Below are positions 33,192 to 42,009 of a DNA stretch of 64,000 nt, piece after piece. This DNA comes from Bacillota bacterium (GTDB lineage Bacteria; Bacillota; Ch66; Ch109), in contig JABLWZ010000007.1 in NCBI GenBank assembly GCA_013178275.1, positions 1 to 64,000 of the forward strand, in the 5' to 3' direction. A program made the translations under genes and the position numbers. Under the pieces are notes generated by a model. It saw only the letters and a list, made by a program, of their open reading frames with translations. It was not told the DNA's origin and made no database searches. Position 1 is the stretch's first letter, and the number at the start of each line of letters is the position of its first letter.

Positions 33192-34162
33192 TACCATCCC
33201 CACCTGTGTATTTCTGACGCCCGGCGGCGGCAGTCGGATTTTAAGCGGTTAAGATAGCCCTTAAAAGACCGGTCGGGTTCCACCAGGTCCTTAAACCTTG
33301 AAAGTGGTATATTCCCCTCACAGTCGATCCTCCGCAGCGTCAGGGTGCTCTCCCCGCGCCGGTTCATTCCCGAGTGCAGGGTGGCGAAATACTTGAACCC
33401 CGCTTCGCTGGCCAGTCTCAGGGACCGGCGGTTGTAGGCCCCATACGGCCAGGCCAGCGTATCGGCCTCGTGGTGCAGGTTTTCCGCTATGACCTTTCTG
33501 GACCTGATTAAATCCAATCTTACCTTGTTTTCGAACTCTTCCTCTGTCTCATAACGGTTTTGTTTCGGGAAGTAGGCAGGGGTCACCATCGCGGGCTTGG
33601 CTATATCCAGGGTGGGCTCCGTAAACACCTCCCAGTGCAGCCCGTAGGTATGGGCCTGGATGTCCACCAGGCCGCTGTTCTCCATCTCCCGCATATCGTC
33701 CCAGACCAGCATGTGCGGCTCGCCCACCGCTCCCCCGGCCAGGAAGATGGTGGCCGGCATTGAGAACCGCTTCAGCACCGGATACGCCAGGGTATAGTTG
33801 CTCTTCTCTCCGTCGTCGAAGGTGATCACCACCGGCTTGTCGGGCAGCGAGGCACCCGATTCCATGTGGTCGATCAGCTGGCGTAGCGGGATAACGTGGT
33901 ACCCGTTTTCATGGAGGAAACGCATCTCGTTCTCAAACACCCGGACGCAGGTATCTTTTGGCTTATCCTCCCCCGCGGAGATGTCATGGTACAACAGCAC
34001 CGGCACCAGCTGCGCGTCGCGGTAGACCAGCCACCCGGCCAGGATGTAAAGCGCCGTTCCCAGCCCCACCGCCGCGATTAACAGCAGCAGCGAGACCAGC
34101 GGACGTTTTCTCGTTCTCTTCAATACATTAACAATAGTGTCCCTCATGGATTCGCGGGTCAA
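33191..34162 (-). CDS. Membrane-anchored polysaccharide deacetylase (NodB domain)
   Basis: This 323-residue protein has one N-terminal membrane helix (PLVSLLLLIAAVGLGTALYI) and an extracytoplasmic NodB-type deacetylase domain. Metal and catalytic motifs are visible: VLLYHDIS (55-62), ITFDDGEKSNYT (113-124) and AHTYGLHWE (170-178), with D116, D117, H171 and H176 in the expected places. Enzymes of this family remove N- or O-acetyl groups from surface glycans, as PgaB or IcaB do. It lies between MurJ copy 2 and two glycosyltransferases, so it probably trims the polymer they make. The start may be TTG at 34162 or ATG five codons later; neither has a strong ribosome site. Confidence 0.88.
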   Translation of the reverse strand: MTRESMRDTIVNVLKRTRKRPLVSLLLLIAAVGLGTALYILAGWLVYRDAQLVPVLLYHDISAGEDKPKDTCVRVFENEMRFLHENGYHVIPLRQLIDHMESGASLPDKPVVITFDDGEKSNYTLAYPVLKRFSMPATIFLAGGAVGEPHMLVWDDMREMENSGLVDIQAHTYGLHWEVFTEPTLDIAKPAMVTPAYFPKQNRYETEEEFENKVRLDLIRSRKVIAENLHHEADTLAWPYGAYNRRSLRLASEAGFKYFATLHSGMNRRGESTLTLRRIDCEGNIPLSRFKDLVEPDRSFKGYLNRLKSDCRRRASEIHRWGW

Positions 34163-34190
34163 ACGACCCGCAGCCCCTCCTTACCAGGGA

Positions 34191-35771
34191 TTATCCCCGC
34201 CGGCCTCCGCCGAACCTTCCCAATACCCGACCGACCGCACCCCAGACCAGCTTCGACTCCTCGAACCTTAAAAGCGACAGCATGACCACGTATACCACCA
34301 GGCCGCAGCCGATCGCCATCCCCAGCTGCACCAGGGCGGTCACGGCGTTTCCCAGGTGCAGCGCCCCGAACCAGGACTGGCTGTTGACCGCGTAAACCAC
34401 CAGGCCCATGACCCCCGAGGCCAGTACCGTCAGTCCCCCGAACCGCCACATTTCCAGGTTCCAGAAACCCGTCAGCCGGCGTCCGAGGAAAAATATCAGC
34501 AGTACCATGCTGGTCAGAGACGCGATCGAGTTGGCCAGGGCCAGTCCTCCATGCTGCAGCGGTCGTATCAGCAGCAGGCTCAGGGCCAGGTTGACCCCGA
34601 CCACCACCAGCCCCAGCTTCAGCGGGGTGACGGTGTCCTGCAGGGAGAAAAACCCTCTCTGCAGTATAAACTCCGCCGCCTGCCCGATTAAGCCTATGGA
34701 GTAAAACAGCAGGGCTATCTGGGTCATCCCCGCAGCCCGCAGGTCGAATGCCCCTCGCTTTAAAAACAGGGCTATTATCGGGTCCCGCAGGACCATCAGG
34801 CCCACCGCTGCCGGGAGGCAGACCAGGATTACCACCCGCAGCCCCCGGCGGATCCCGTCCTCCAGCCCCGCGTAGTTGCCATCGGCCGCCCTCTGGGTAA
34901 AGGTGGGGAAAAAAGCCGTTCCCACCGCGGTCACAAACAGGCCCAGCGGCATCTGGATCAGGCGGTTGGCGTAGTTCAGGGCGGAGATGCTTCCCTCTGC
35001 CAGTCCCGAGGCCAGGATACGGTCCACCAGGACGTAGGTCTGGCTGACCGAGATGCTGACCGCCATGGGCAGCATCAGGACCAGTATCTGTTTCAGTCCC
35101 GGGTGTCTCAGGTTAAACCCCCGGGAGAACCTGAATCCAGAACGTAAAAGTGAGGGCACCTGCACCAAGGCGTATGCCACGCCCCCCACCAGTGCGCCCA
35201 GCGCCATCCCCCGCACCCCCCAGACCGCGCTCAGGGCCAGCACCGAAGCGATGATCCCCAGGTTGGTGAGCGGGGCGTTGAGCGCCGTCACCCCAAAGAT
35301 GTTGCGGGCGTTTAAAAGGCCCCCGAACAGGGCTGCCAGGCCGCTGAAGACCAGCAGCGGGAACATTATCCTGATCATGTCGACCGTCATCTGTTCGGTC
35401 TCGCCCGTGAAATAGGGAGCCAGCAGCTTTACCAGCCAGGGAGCCAGCAGGACCCCCAGGGCGGACAGGACCAGCAGGATGACCAAGAGAACGTTGAAAA
35501 CCATCCCAAAGAGCTTCCAGGCCTCCGCCTCCCCATCCCGGGAGGAGTATTGGGAGTAGACTGGGATCACCGCGGTGGTCAGCGCCCCGTTGATAATGAA
35601 AAACAGCACCGCTGGAACCGAATAGGCCACCAGGAAAGCATCATAGGAGGCACTCGTGCCAAACTGGTAAGCTATCACTGCCTCCCGCACATAACCCAGC
35701 AGCTTTGAAATCAAATTAAACGCGACTAATATAAAAGTGGCTCGGGCGACTGTCCCAAAAGCTCGTCCCAA
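34191..35771 (-). CDS. murJ: MurJ/MviN family lipid flippase, copy 2
   Basis: This 526-residue MOP-superfamily flippase has some 14 hydrophobic helices. MurJ signatures include NLISKLLGYVREAVIAYQFG, LFLKRGAFDLRAAGMTQIAL and GFFSLQDTVTPLKLGLVVVG. It differs well from the copy at 29.2 kb, so the duplication is not recent. It begins at TTG with GAGGAGGCG 8 nt upstream. Being the first gene of a unit with a deacetylase and two glycosyltransferases, it is a candidate for a Wzx-like role with an acetylated polymer; that is an inference from context. It is divergent from the glycosyltransferase-ligase unit to its right. Confidence 0.9.
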   Translation of the reverse strand: MGRAFGTVARATFILVAFNLISKLLGYVREAVIAYQFGTSASYDAFLVAYSVPAVLFFIINGALTTAVIPVYSQYSSRDGEAEAWKLFGMVFNVLLVILLVLSALGVLLAPWLVKLLAPYFTGETEQMTVDMIRIMFPLLVFSGLAALFGGLLNARNIFGVTALNAPLTNLGIIASVLALSAVWGVRGMALGALVGGVAYALVQVPSLLRSGFRFSRGFNLRHPGLKQILVLMLPMAVSISVSQTYVLVDRILASGLAEGSISALNYANRLIQMPLGLFVTAVGTAFFPTFTQRAADGNYAGLEDGIRRGLRVVILVCLPAAVGLMVLRDPIIALFLKRGAFDLRAAGMTQIALLFYSIGLIGQAAEFILQRGFFSLQDTVTPLKLGLVVVGVNLALSLLLIRPLQHGGLALANSIASLTSMVLLIFFLGRRLTGFWNLEMWRFGGLTVLASGVMGLVVYAVNSQSWFGALHLGNAVTALVQLGMAIGCGLVVYVVMLSLLRFEESKLVWGAVGRVLGRFGGGRRG

Positions 35772-35912
35772 TCAGGCGCCTCCTCTTTGAGAGGTTCAAA
35801 ATTACTAATCTATCTTAGCACATTTGAACCGGGGTTGCCAGAAGGTACAACTTGAGGAATACAGCCGTATGTATTAAAATCAAGACAGCTTATTACAAGG
35901 AGTTCTGGAGTA

Positions 35913-37124
35913 TTGAGACGGATAGAGGCACTGGTCGTCCTGGGGATGAATCCCTGGCGCCACAGTGAAATAAACGATACCGTGCGGTTTTTAACCGCTG
36001 CCGCCAGCTGGCTGGACCGCCTTTACATCAATCCCCCGCCCGGGCTTAGAAACACCCGGCTGGGCTCACTCCCTTCCGCCCTCTCCGGTTCCTGGCGGGA
36101 GGAGCGTTTAGACGGGATCAGCCTGTTCGACCCTCCCCTGGGGTTCGCCCCGGTCGGGTTGGGACTAAAGCGTCGGGCTGACCGCTTTGCCGCCCGGCGC
36201 TTTTCCCGGATGCTCGGGCAGCGCTACGGCAGCGACTGGCGGGATAAGGTACTGGTCTACGTCCCTTCCTGGAGCTTCACCCAGACCGATTTCATCCATT
36301 CCCTGGACCCCCGGTACCTGCTGTTCCATATCCTGGACGACTCGCTAGCCTTCCCCCAGGTCAAGGACGACCCCCGGGTGCTGCAGGAGAACCTCCGCTT
36401 CTTTAAATACCTGATGGAAAAGAGCGGGCTGGTGATAGCGGTCTCCGAGGTCCTGGCCCAAAAATACGGCGAGGCCTATCAGCGAAAAATCCCGGTCATC
36501 AAAAACGGGGTCGATCTCAAGCACTTCCACACCGATCATGCAGTCGTAAACCCGGCCGCCGATGCCGAGCTTTCGGGCATCCGGGACCCCATTCTGATGT
36601 ATATCGGTTCCATCAACTCCTGGGTCGACCTGGACCTGCTGCTGCGGCTGTCCCGGGAACGCCCGGACTATTCGCTGGTACTGATCGGGCACTGCTACGA
36701 AGCCGCTATCCAGGTAGACACCTGGCGGGAACTGCTAAGCCGCCCCAACCTTCACTGGCTCGGGAGCCGGCCCTACTTCCAGCTTCCCCGTTACCTAAAG
36801 TACGCTTCGGCGCTGCTGCTGCCCCGGACCGATGCCGAGCACTCCAGGGCCTCGGACCCGCTTAAGCTTTACGAGTATCTGGCCACCGGCCGGCCCGTGG
36901 TCAGCACCGCGCTGCCCGCTGTGGACGAGTTTCAGGGACTGGTTTACCTCTCGCGCACCCCCGACGAGTTTATCCAGGCGGCCGACTCCGCGCTGAGCCA
37001 GCACACTCCCGAGAAGGCCAGACGCCAGGTTACGGCGGCAGCGGGACACTCCTGGGTCTCCCGGTTCAAGGAGATCTCGTCGCTCCTGGAGCAGGAGCTT
37101 GAAATAACCTTGAACCGAGATTAG
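35913..37124 (+). CDS. Glycosyltransferase (GT-B, family 1/4 type)
   Basis: This 403-residue glycosyltransferase lacks the classic glycine-rich N-terminal loop but has clear later elements: FHILDDSLAFPQVKDD, SGLVIAVSEVLAQKYG, PVIKNGVDLKHF, ILMYIGSINSWVDLDLL and the donor helix SDPLKLYEYLATGRPVVSTA. It resembles the group of glycosyltransferases that act on surface glycans with N-terminal segments of low conservation. The start is TTG with AAGGAG 10 nt upstream. It is followed by an O-antigen-ligase-family gene and DUF4330 on the same strand, forming a three-gene unit. The sugar is unknown. Confidence 0.82.
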   Translation: MRRIEALVVLGMNPWRHSEINDTVRFLTAAASWLDRLYINPPPGLRNTRLGSLPSALSGSWREERLDGISLFDPPLGFAPVGLGLKRRADRFAARRFSRMLGQRYGSDWRDKVLVYVPSWSFTQTDFIHSLDPRYLLFHILDDSLAFPQVKDDPRVLQENLRFFKYLMEKSGLVIAVSEVLAQKYGEAYQRKIPVIKNGVDLKHFHTDHAVVNPAADAELSGIRDPILMYIGSINSWVDLDLLLRLSRERPDYSLVLIGHCYEAAIQVDTWRELLSRPNLHWLGSRPYFQLPRYLKYASALLLPRTDAEHSRASDPLKLYEYLATGRPVVSTALPAVDEFQGLVYLSRTPDEFIQAADSALSQHTPEKARRQVTAAAGHSWVSRFKEISSLLEQELEITLNRD

Positions 37125-37202
37125 GCTTTCTTTTCTCTCCCGATGTGATATATTTTTACCTGTGAGGACCGATCAAGAATAACATTAATAGAAGGTAGAA
37201 TA

Positions 37203-38795
37203 ATGCTTACAGCCAAAGCCCTCTCCAGGTACTACCAGATAAACGACTATTTCGTAAAATCCTACCAGTGGAGCCGGACCAAGGCGCTCATCCGCCGGCT
37301 GTCCCAGGCCTGGAGCGCCAGCCTGACCGGCGGCTGGTTCTCCCGCGACTGGCTGGGGGAGAGCCGGGCGTACGACCTCTTCAGCCGACTGGTGGCGTGG
37401 ATAGACAGCCTGCTCACCAGACTTATGGGTACCGAGAAAGAACGCTACACCATCAACTACGTCGGTAGGGTGATGCTGGGGCTGTTCGCGGTGCTGTCCC
37501 TGCCGTTCCTGCCGAGAGACACCGCCGTGTTGGCCTTCGACGCGGCGTTATTGGCCGGGCTGGTTCTGTACCGGAGCGAGTACGGGCTCTACGCCGCCGT
37601 GCTGATACTCCCCTTCCTGCCCTTCAAGGCCGCCTTCGTGCTGTCCCTGTTCACATTGGTCTCCTGGTTCCTGCAGGTTCGCGGGGGGGAACTGCCCCGG
37701 CTTAAATTTTCCCCGACCTGGATTCCGCTTCTGCTCTACTTCCTGGTCATGTTCTACGCCACCGTCACCTCGATATCGTTCTGGACCAGCGCCAGCGAGT
37801 TTTTAATCCCGGTCACCGGCCTCATCTTCCTCTTTATTATGGTAAACCGGCTGGACACCCTGGAGAAACTGGACGACTTCCTGGTGGTGCTGGCCCTCGC
37901 CGGGCTGATCGTCTCCAGCTACGCCATCTACGACTACTATTACGGATACAGCATCCTCGAACTCCATAAAGGGTGGGTCGACGCCGACCTCAACCCTGAA
38001 CTCAGCAACCGGGCCGCCGCCATCTTCGACAACCCCAACCTGCTGGCCCACTACTTCGTGCTGCTGACACCGCTCTCACTGGCCGGGGTGTTCGCCTCAC
38101 CCAAGTGGTGGCGCAAGGTCGTCTTCCTGCTCGCCACGGTCACGACCACCACCTGCCTGATGCTTACCTACTCGAGGGGGGGATGGATTGGCCTGGCGGT
38201 CGGGTTGGTGGTGTTCTGCCTGCTGCAGCGTCCGGTCCTGACCGTCATCACCCTGGGCGTCGGGGGTCTGACCCAGCTGCCGCTGATGACCGCGGTTATG
38301 ACCCGTCTCCTGCCGGCCTCCATAATGAACCGGCTGGTATCCATCTCATCGTTGAAGGACAGCTCCAACGCCTTCCGTATCGACACCTGGAAAGGCGCCT
38401 TCGCCTTGATCCAGGACCACTGGCCTACCGGGGTGGGGCTGGGGAGGTTCGCCTTCAACCGGGTATACGCCACCTACCTGGTGGCCAACGCCACCGTACC
38501 CCACTCGCACAGCCTCTTCCTGGAGCTGATGAGCGAGTTCGGGATCATCGGCACGACACTCTTCCTCTGGCTCTTTTTACGGCTGTTCAGGCTGGGGTTG
38601 AAGCTCCGCAGCGCCGCCAGCGGATTGATCCGCCACTACAATGCGGGCATCATGGCCGCTCTGGTCGGGTTCCTGACCCACTCCACCATCGACTACTTTA
38701 TGTGGTATTATAAACTTGGTGTGCTGATCTGGCTCCTGGTCGGGGTCGTCCTGGTCCTGGAGCGGCTGAACGAGGATAACCCAGCCAAGGCTTAA
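37203..38795 (+). CDS. O-antigen ligase/polymerase (Wzy_C) family membrane protein
   Basis: This 530-residue polytopic membrane protein has about ten helices and the large external loop typical of Wzy/WaaL proteins. The diagnostic segment is RIDTWKGAFALIQDHWPTG with GVGLGRFAFNRVY, followed by PHSHSLFLELMSEFGIIG, which holds the conserved arginine and histidine. In this family the protein polymerises or transfers undecaprenyl-linked glycans on the outer face of the membrane, or glycosylates proteins. An unusual soluble N-terminal part of about 75 residues precedes the first helix. It lies between a glycosyltransferase and DUF4330. Whether it is a polymerase or a ligase cannot be decided. Confidence 0.88.
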   Translation: MLTAKALSRYYQINDYFVKSYQWSRTKALIRRLSQAWSASLTGGWFSRDWLGESRAYDLFSRLVAWIDSLLTRLMGTEKERYTINYVGRVMLGLFAVLSLPFLPRDTAVLAFDAALLAGLVLYRSEYGLYAAVLILPFLPFKAAFVLSLFTLVSWFLQVRGGELPRLKFSPTWIPLLLYFLVMFYATVTSISFWTSASEFLIPVTGLIFLFIMVNRLDTLEKLDDFLVVLALAGLIVSSYAIYDYYYGYSILELHKGWVDADLNPELSNRAAAIFDNPNLLAHYFVLLTPLSLAGVFASPKWWRKVVFLLATVTTTTCLMLTYSRGGWIGLAVGLVVFCLLQRPVLTVITLGVGGLTQLPLMTAVMTRLLPASIMNRLVSISSLKDSSNAFRIDTWKGAFALIQDHWPTGVGLGRFAFNRVYATYLVANATVPHSHSLFLELMSEFGIIGTTLFLWLFLRLFRLGLKLRSAASGLIRHYNAGIMAALVGFLTHSTIDYFMWYYKLGVLIWLLVGVVLVLERLNEDNPAKA

Positions 38796-38830
38796 ATAAT
38801 AAAACAATACTGATAAGGAAGGGATAAGGA

Positions 38831-39316
38831 ATGACAAAGAAAGAGAAATCGGCGGCTGCGGCCAGGTTCAACATGGTCGATCTGGTAATCGTGGTGGTGA
38901 TTATAACCCTGCTGGCAGCCGGGGTCTATAAACTCTTTTTCGTGAACCGGGACCTGCAGGCCCAGGAACAGAAGGTAGAGTACCGGGTGCTGCTGGAGAA
39001 CGTGCGCAAGCCGACCGTGGACGCCTTCCAGGACGGCCAGAAGGTCCGGGAGTACCAGACCAACATCGAGCTGGGCAGCGTCGTCGGGAAGGAATCCGCC
39101 CCCTACACCCAGCCCGTGCCCACCCTGGACGGTAAGGTGGTCAACGCCCCGGTGCCCGAGAAATACAACCTGACCGTGATTATCGATTCCCCGGCTGTGG
39201 TCAGCGACAGCAACGTCACCATCAACGGCAAGGAGATCAAGACCGGCGACAAGATCACCATCAAGACCAACACCGCCTCCTCGACCGGGGTGGTCATGGA
39301 GGTATCCGTAAAATAA
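38831..39316 (+). CDS. DUF4330 family membrane-anchored protein
   Basis: This 161-residue protein has a short charged start (MTKKEKSAAAARFN), one membrane helix (VDLVIVVVIITLLAAGVYKL) and an extracytoplasmic beta-rich domain of about 115 residues. It matches what I know of DUF4330, which is often found next to O-antigen ligase genes in Clostridia. Visible elements are QKVEYRVLLENVRKPTVDAF and TVIIDSPAVVSDSNVTINGK. Its function is not established. An AAGGAAGGGATAAGGA stretch supplies a strong ribosome site before the ATG. It ends the plus-strand unit at a bidirectional terminator. A partner role for the ligase is possible. Confidence 0.82.
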   Translation: MTKKEKSAAAARFNMVDLVIVVVIITLLAAGVYKLFFVNRDLQAQEQKVEYRVLLENVRKPTVDAFQDGQKVREYQTNIELGSVVGKESAPYTQPVPTLDGKVVNAPVPEKYNLTVIIDSPAVVSDSNVTINGKEIKTGDKITIKTNTASSTGVVMEVSVK

Positions 39317-39331
39317 GCTGATGTAAATAAC

Positions 39332-39362
39332 AGGGGCGTCTTCCCCTCGGGAAGACGCCCCT
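39332..39362. terminator. Bidirectional terminator between convergent genes
   Basis: A perfect 14-bp stem (39332-39345 with 39349-39362) and a CTC loop lie between the DUF4330 gene and the convergent gene on the minus strand. It should stop both. Confidence 0.85.
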
Positions 39363-39375
39363 TTATCGTGCCTGG

Positions 39376-40014
39376 TCAGCCCTCCAGCCCCTTCCTGGGC
39401 CACTTGTCGGAGAATCCTTTTTTAGTCAGCGCCAGCATCGAGTCCAGCTTCCTCTCGTGCTGGCCCTCGATATAAGCCGCAGGGCTGTAATCGACCGCCG
39501 TCGCGTAGGCGATAACCGCCCGGTACGCGCTCTCCTGGCGGTTGTAGACCGTCCCGGGGGCTGAATCCTCACCGCCTCCGGTTGACAATCTCCACTCGGT
39601 ATTGGGTATCAGGGTAAAGTACTGCCTCCCCCCGGTCAGGATGTCTATCCGCTCGATATTACCGGCCTCGGTCACCCGGAACTCGGGCTTGGCGACCACG
39701 TCCAGACTGCACGAACCGTCCCCCCACTCCAGGCCTTTCGGGAGCTTGTTCGGATTAAGCAGGCCGTGCCGGTAAGCGGTGTCGGCATCAATACCGGCAC
39801 CCGCGCCCGCAGCGGCCTCGTTCAACTCCTTGGAGTCATCGCTGGCGCTCTCGAATGCCGCGTTGGTCTTGGCCGGCGGGGATTCATTCGCCACCGCCCG
39901 GCTCAGGACGTCCTTAAAACCTGCATCAGGTGTCTTGTCGGGGGACTGCTGACCGGCCTTGCTCAAGGACCCCCAGGTAATGCCGTAATCACAGTTGAGG
40001 CTGGAAACCGCCAA
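39376..40014 (-). CDS. Hypothetical protein (unrecognised, soluble)
   Basis: I do not recognise this 212-residue protein. It has no signal peptide or membrane helix. Residues 1-85 are polar and low in complexity, with FKDVLSRAVANES in the style of flagellar hook-length or scaffold proteins. Residues 90-205 look folded (LEWGDGSCSLDVVAKPEFRV, GRQYFTLIPNTEWRL, SAYRAVIAYATAVDYSPAAY). The start is read as TTG at 40014 because the frame-matched sequence begins there; a nearby ATG is out of frame, and the ribosome site is weak. It is monocistronic with a strong terminator. Codon use resembles its neighbours. The coding call rests on open frame, length and composition. Confidence 0.65.
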   Translation of the reverse strand: MAVSSLNCDYGITWGSLSKAGQQSPDKTPDAGFKDVLSRAVANESPPAKTNAAFESASDDSKELNEAAAGAGAGIDADTAYRHGLLNPNKLPKGLEWGDGSCSLDVVAKPEFRVTEAGNIERIDILTGGRQYFTLIPNTEWRLSTGGGEDSAPGTVYNRQESAYRAVIAYATAVDYSPAAYIEGQHERKLDSMLALTKKGFSDKWPRKGLEG

Positions 40015-40333
40015 TCCATCTCACCGACCTTTACATTTCTCTACCGGTTTATATCGAAGAATCGACGGTTTTAATTTAGATTATTCTATGGCATCTCCAA
40101 AAGAAAGCAACGATGAATCGACCAGGGATCGGTCCTGTGAATAAAGGTATGCGCGAGGCTTATCGGCAGGTCAAAACCATTGGCGGGGGTCACTCGGTGA
40201 TCTAATCCTTTTTATCATATCAATGCCCTTCTTGCTACATCATTTTTCCATATTATACGTTCTACGCTATAAGCTATAAATAATAGAAAAAGACCGCCGG
40301 GGTGCAGCGGTCTGCATTTTGAGTATTGACAGC
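40015..40333. other. Intergenic region with a terminator
   Basis: This 319-bp stretch holds the lipoprotein terminator at 40291-40313 and an AT-rich middle part (about 40200-40290) that may contain the promoter for the minus-strand hypothetical gene. I see no open gene and no clear -35/-10 pair. Confidence 0.5.
40291..40313 (-). terminator. Intrinsic terminator of the lipoprotein gene
   Basis: AGACCGC (40291-40297) pairs with GCGGTCT (40307-40313). The minus strand then reads TTTTTCTATTAT, 20 nt after the lipoprotein stop. Confidence 0.8.
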
Positions 40334-40846
40334 TTACATGTTTAATGACTTTTTTAACTGGGTCATGTCACTGTTATACTTTTCTATCATTGCCTTGTAT
40401 TTAACCTTGATCTGGTCATCAGGGATATGGGGCAGCTGGTACAGGTAGTCGTTGAGGCCTTTGCTGGCCTTGTTGTAAGCGCTGGTGACCTCGTCGTGTT
40501 TCACCTTCTGCTTGTCGCCGTCGCTCAGCTTTATATCCGCCTTCAGGTCCGCCTCATCGTTCAGCTTCTTAATCGCCTCGTAGATATCCCGGGATTTGAC
40601 GATATAGGTCTCGGTGTCGATCTTATTGCTCTCCCAGTCCATATAGGCCTGCTGGGTCTGGCCCCCCAACTTCTCCAGGCGGCTGGTCCAGCCCTGGTAA
40701 GAATTCAGGAAACTATCGGCAGTCTCTATAGTCCCGCTTTCAGGAACAGCCGGGTACTGCGCTTCGGGCTTCTTGCCCCCACAACCCGAAACCGCCACCA
40801 GGATGATCAGCAAAGCGGATATTATCGACGCGGTTCTTAACTTCAT
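40334..40846 (-). CDS. Hypothetical lipoprotein, helical
   Basis: This 170-residue predicted lipoprotein starts with MKLRTASIISALLIILVAVSG, in which the following CGG provides the lipidated cysteine at residue 22. The rest is hydrophilic and mainly helical (SFLNSYQGWTSRLEKLGGQ, SRDIYEAIKKLNDEADL, VKYKAMIEKYNSDMTQLKKS), so it may be a helical bundle on the outer face of the membrane. I do not recognise a family. The ATG at 40846 is chosen because it places the signal peptide at the N-terminus; the frame is open further upstream. It is monocistronic with its own terminator and divergent from a stalk-domain gene. Confidence 0.75.
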   Translation of the reverse strand: MKLRTASIISALLIILVAVSGCGGKKPEAQYPAVPESGTIETADSFLNSYQGWTSRLEKLGGQTQQAYMDWESNKIDTETYIVKSRDIYEAIKKLNDEADLKADIKLSDGDKQKVKHDEVTSAYNKASKGLNDYLYQLPHIPDDQIKVKYKAMIEKYNSDMTQLKKSLNM

Positions 40847-40992
40847 CTTAAATACCCCCACATGAGTTTTTTCTCTGCCGCTCCCATACCAGATAGAATT
40901 ATAACACAACCGGACATCTTCAAAAGCGGTATTTTTTGACTATTTGCCACCATTTCTCTCCGATAACGATAAATTCCACGGACAAGCAGGAT

Positions 40993-41021
40993 TTAACAGT
41001 GCAGCCAAAGAAATATATTAA
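40993..41021 (+). promoter_or_regulatory. Sigma-A type promoter candidate for the stalk-domain gene
   Basis: TTAACA (40993-40998) and TATTAA (41016-41021) are separated by 17 nt, 27 nt upstream of the ATG. An AAAGGA ribosome site follows at 41033-41038. Confidence 0.5.
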
Positions 41022-41048
41022 GTAAATTATCAGAAAGGATGTGCTTAG

Positions 41049-41945
41049 ATGAGACGTCTCCGAGTTGCCATTATCCTTGCCTCTTTGTTTTTGCTCCTGA
41101 CCGCTTTGCCGGCTCTTGCCGAAACCACCAGCGGGTACCTGCACATGTCCGGTTCCCTGAGTTTCGATAAGGTTGGTTTTCGGATGGAAGTGACCCCAAA
41201 TCCTATCGCCTCATATTCAGTACAGATAAAGATATCGGAGGAGGACCCCAAGGTTTTTCCCGAGTCTGACGCCTACTACGTAATCCGCCCGCTGAAACTC
41301 GACATGCTCGATACCAACACCAAGGATGTGACGATGCTTTCCAACCCGGCCCGGCTCTGCTATTCCTTCGACGGCCTCGACCACAAGCGGGCCAGCAACC
41401 TGAAGACCTGGCTGTCCATAGGGCATTTCCGGATCGGTTACTGGGACAAGAACGCGAATAACTGGGTGGCGCTTCCCTCCCGGGTCTACTGGAACGGGAC
41501 GCAGGGACTGGTCGAGGCAGAGTGCGATAAGGGTTCGTGCCAGATCGCTCTGCTGTGGTCAAATGAAGCCGCCCCGCAGTTGAGCCCGGTTTACGAGGAG
41601 GGCATCCGCATCATGGTCGATTACCAGATCCTGAACCCCGGCATCGACCCCTACGTGAAGGACGGCCGGACCATGGTTCCCCTGCGGGCGATTTCGGAGA
41701 GCCTGGGAGCCAGGGTGGAGTGGAACGCCGCCGAGCAGCGCATCGACCTTATCCGCAACCTGGACAAGGTCCAGCTCTGGATCGGCAAGCAGGAGGCGGT
41801 TAAAAACGGCCAGAGCATTCCGATAGAGGTCTCGCCCGAGATTACCGAACAGCGCACCTTCGTACCCCTCCGTTTTGTTTCCGAATCATTCGGGGCCAAG
41901 GTGAATTGGGACCCGGTGACCCGGACCGCCAAGATACTCAAGTAA
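41049..41945 (+). CDS. Secreted stalk-domain (copper amine oxidase N-terminal-like) protein, 298 aa
   Basis: This 298-residue exported protein has a clear signal peptide (VAIILASLFLLLTALPALA). A beta-rich middle part of about 170 residues follows, which I do not recognise. The C-terminus carries two 'stalk' half-repeats: VKDGRTMVPLRAISESLGAR with VEWNAAEQRIDL, and TEQRTFVPLRFVSESFGAK with VNWDPVTRTAKIL. This domain is common in secreted Clostridial proteins and is thought to be structural or wall-associated; no enzyme activity is implied. The ATG follows an AAAGGA site. It is monocistronic, with its own promoter and a strong bidirectional terminator. Two other stalk proteins are encoded within 9 kb. 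Confidence 0.85.
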   Translation: MRRLRVAIILASLFLLLTALPALAETTSGYLHMSGSLSFDKVGFRMEVTPNPIASYSVQIKISEEDPKVFPESDAYYVIRPLKLDMLDTNTKDVTMLSNPARLCYSFDGLDHKRASNLKTWLSIGHFRIGYWDKNANNWVALPSRVYWNGTQGLVEAECDKGSCQIALLWSNEAAPQLSPVYEEGIRIMVDYQILNPGIDPYVKDGRTMVPLRAISESLGARVEWNAAEQRIDLIRNLDKVQLWIGKQEAVKNGQSIPIEVSPEITEQRTFVPLRFVSESFGAKVNWDPVTRTAKILK

Positions 41946-41962
41946 TATACAAGAAAACCGAA

Positions 41963-41992
41963 ACATCTCCCCGGGCTTTACCGGGGAGATGT
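41963..41992. terminator. Bidirectional terminator between two stalk-domain genes
   Basis: A perfect 12-bp stem (41963-41974 with 41981-41992) with a 6-base loop is flanked by T-rich and A-rich ends. It lies between convergent genes and should stop both. Confidence 0.88.
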
Positions 41993-42009
41993 CTTTTATT
42001 GCATATGGT

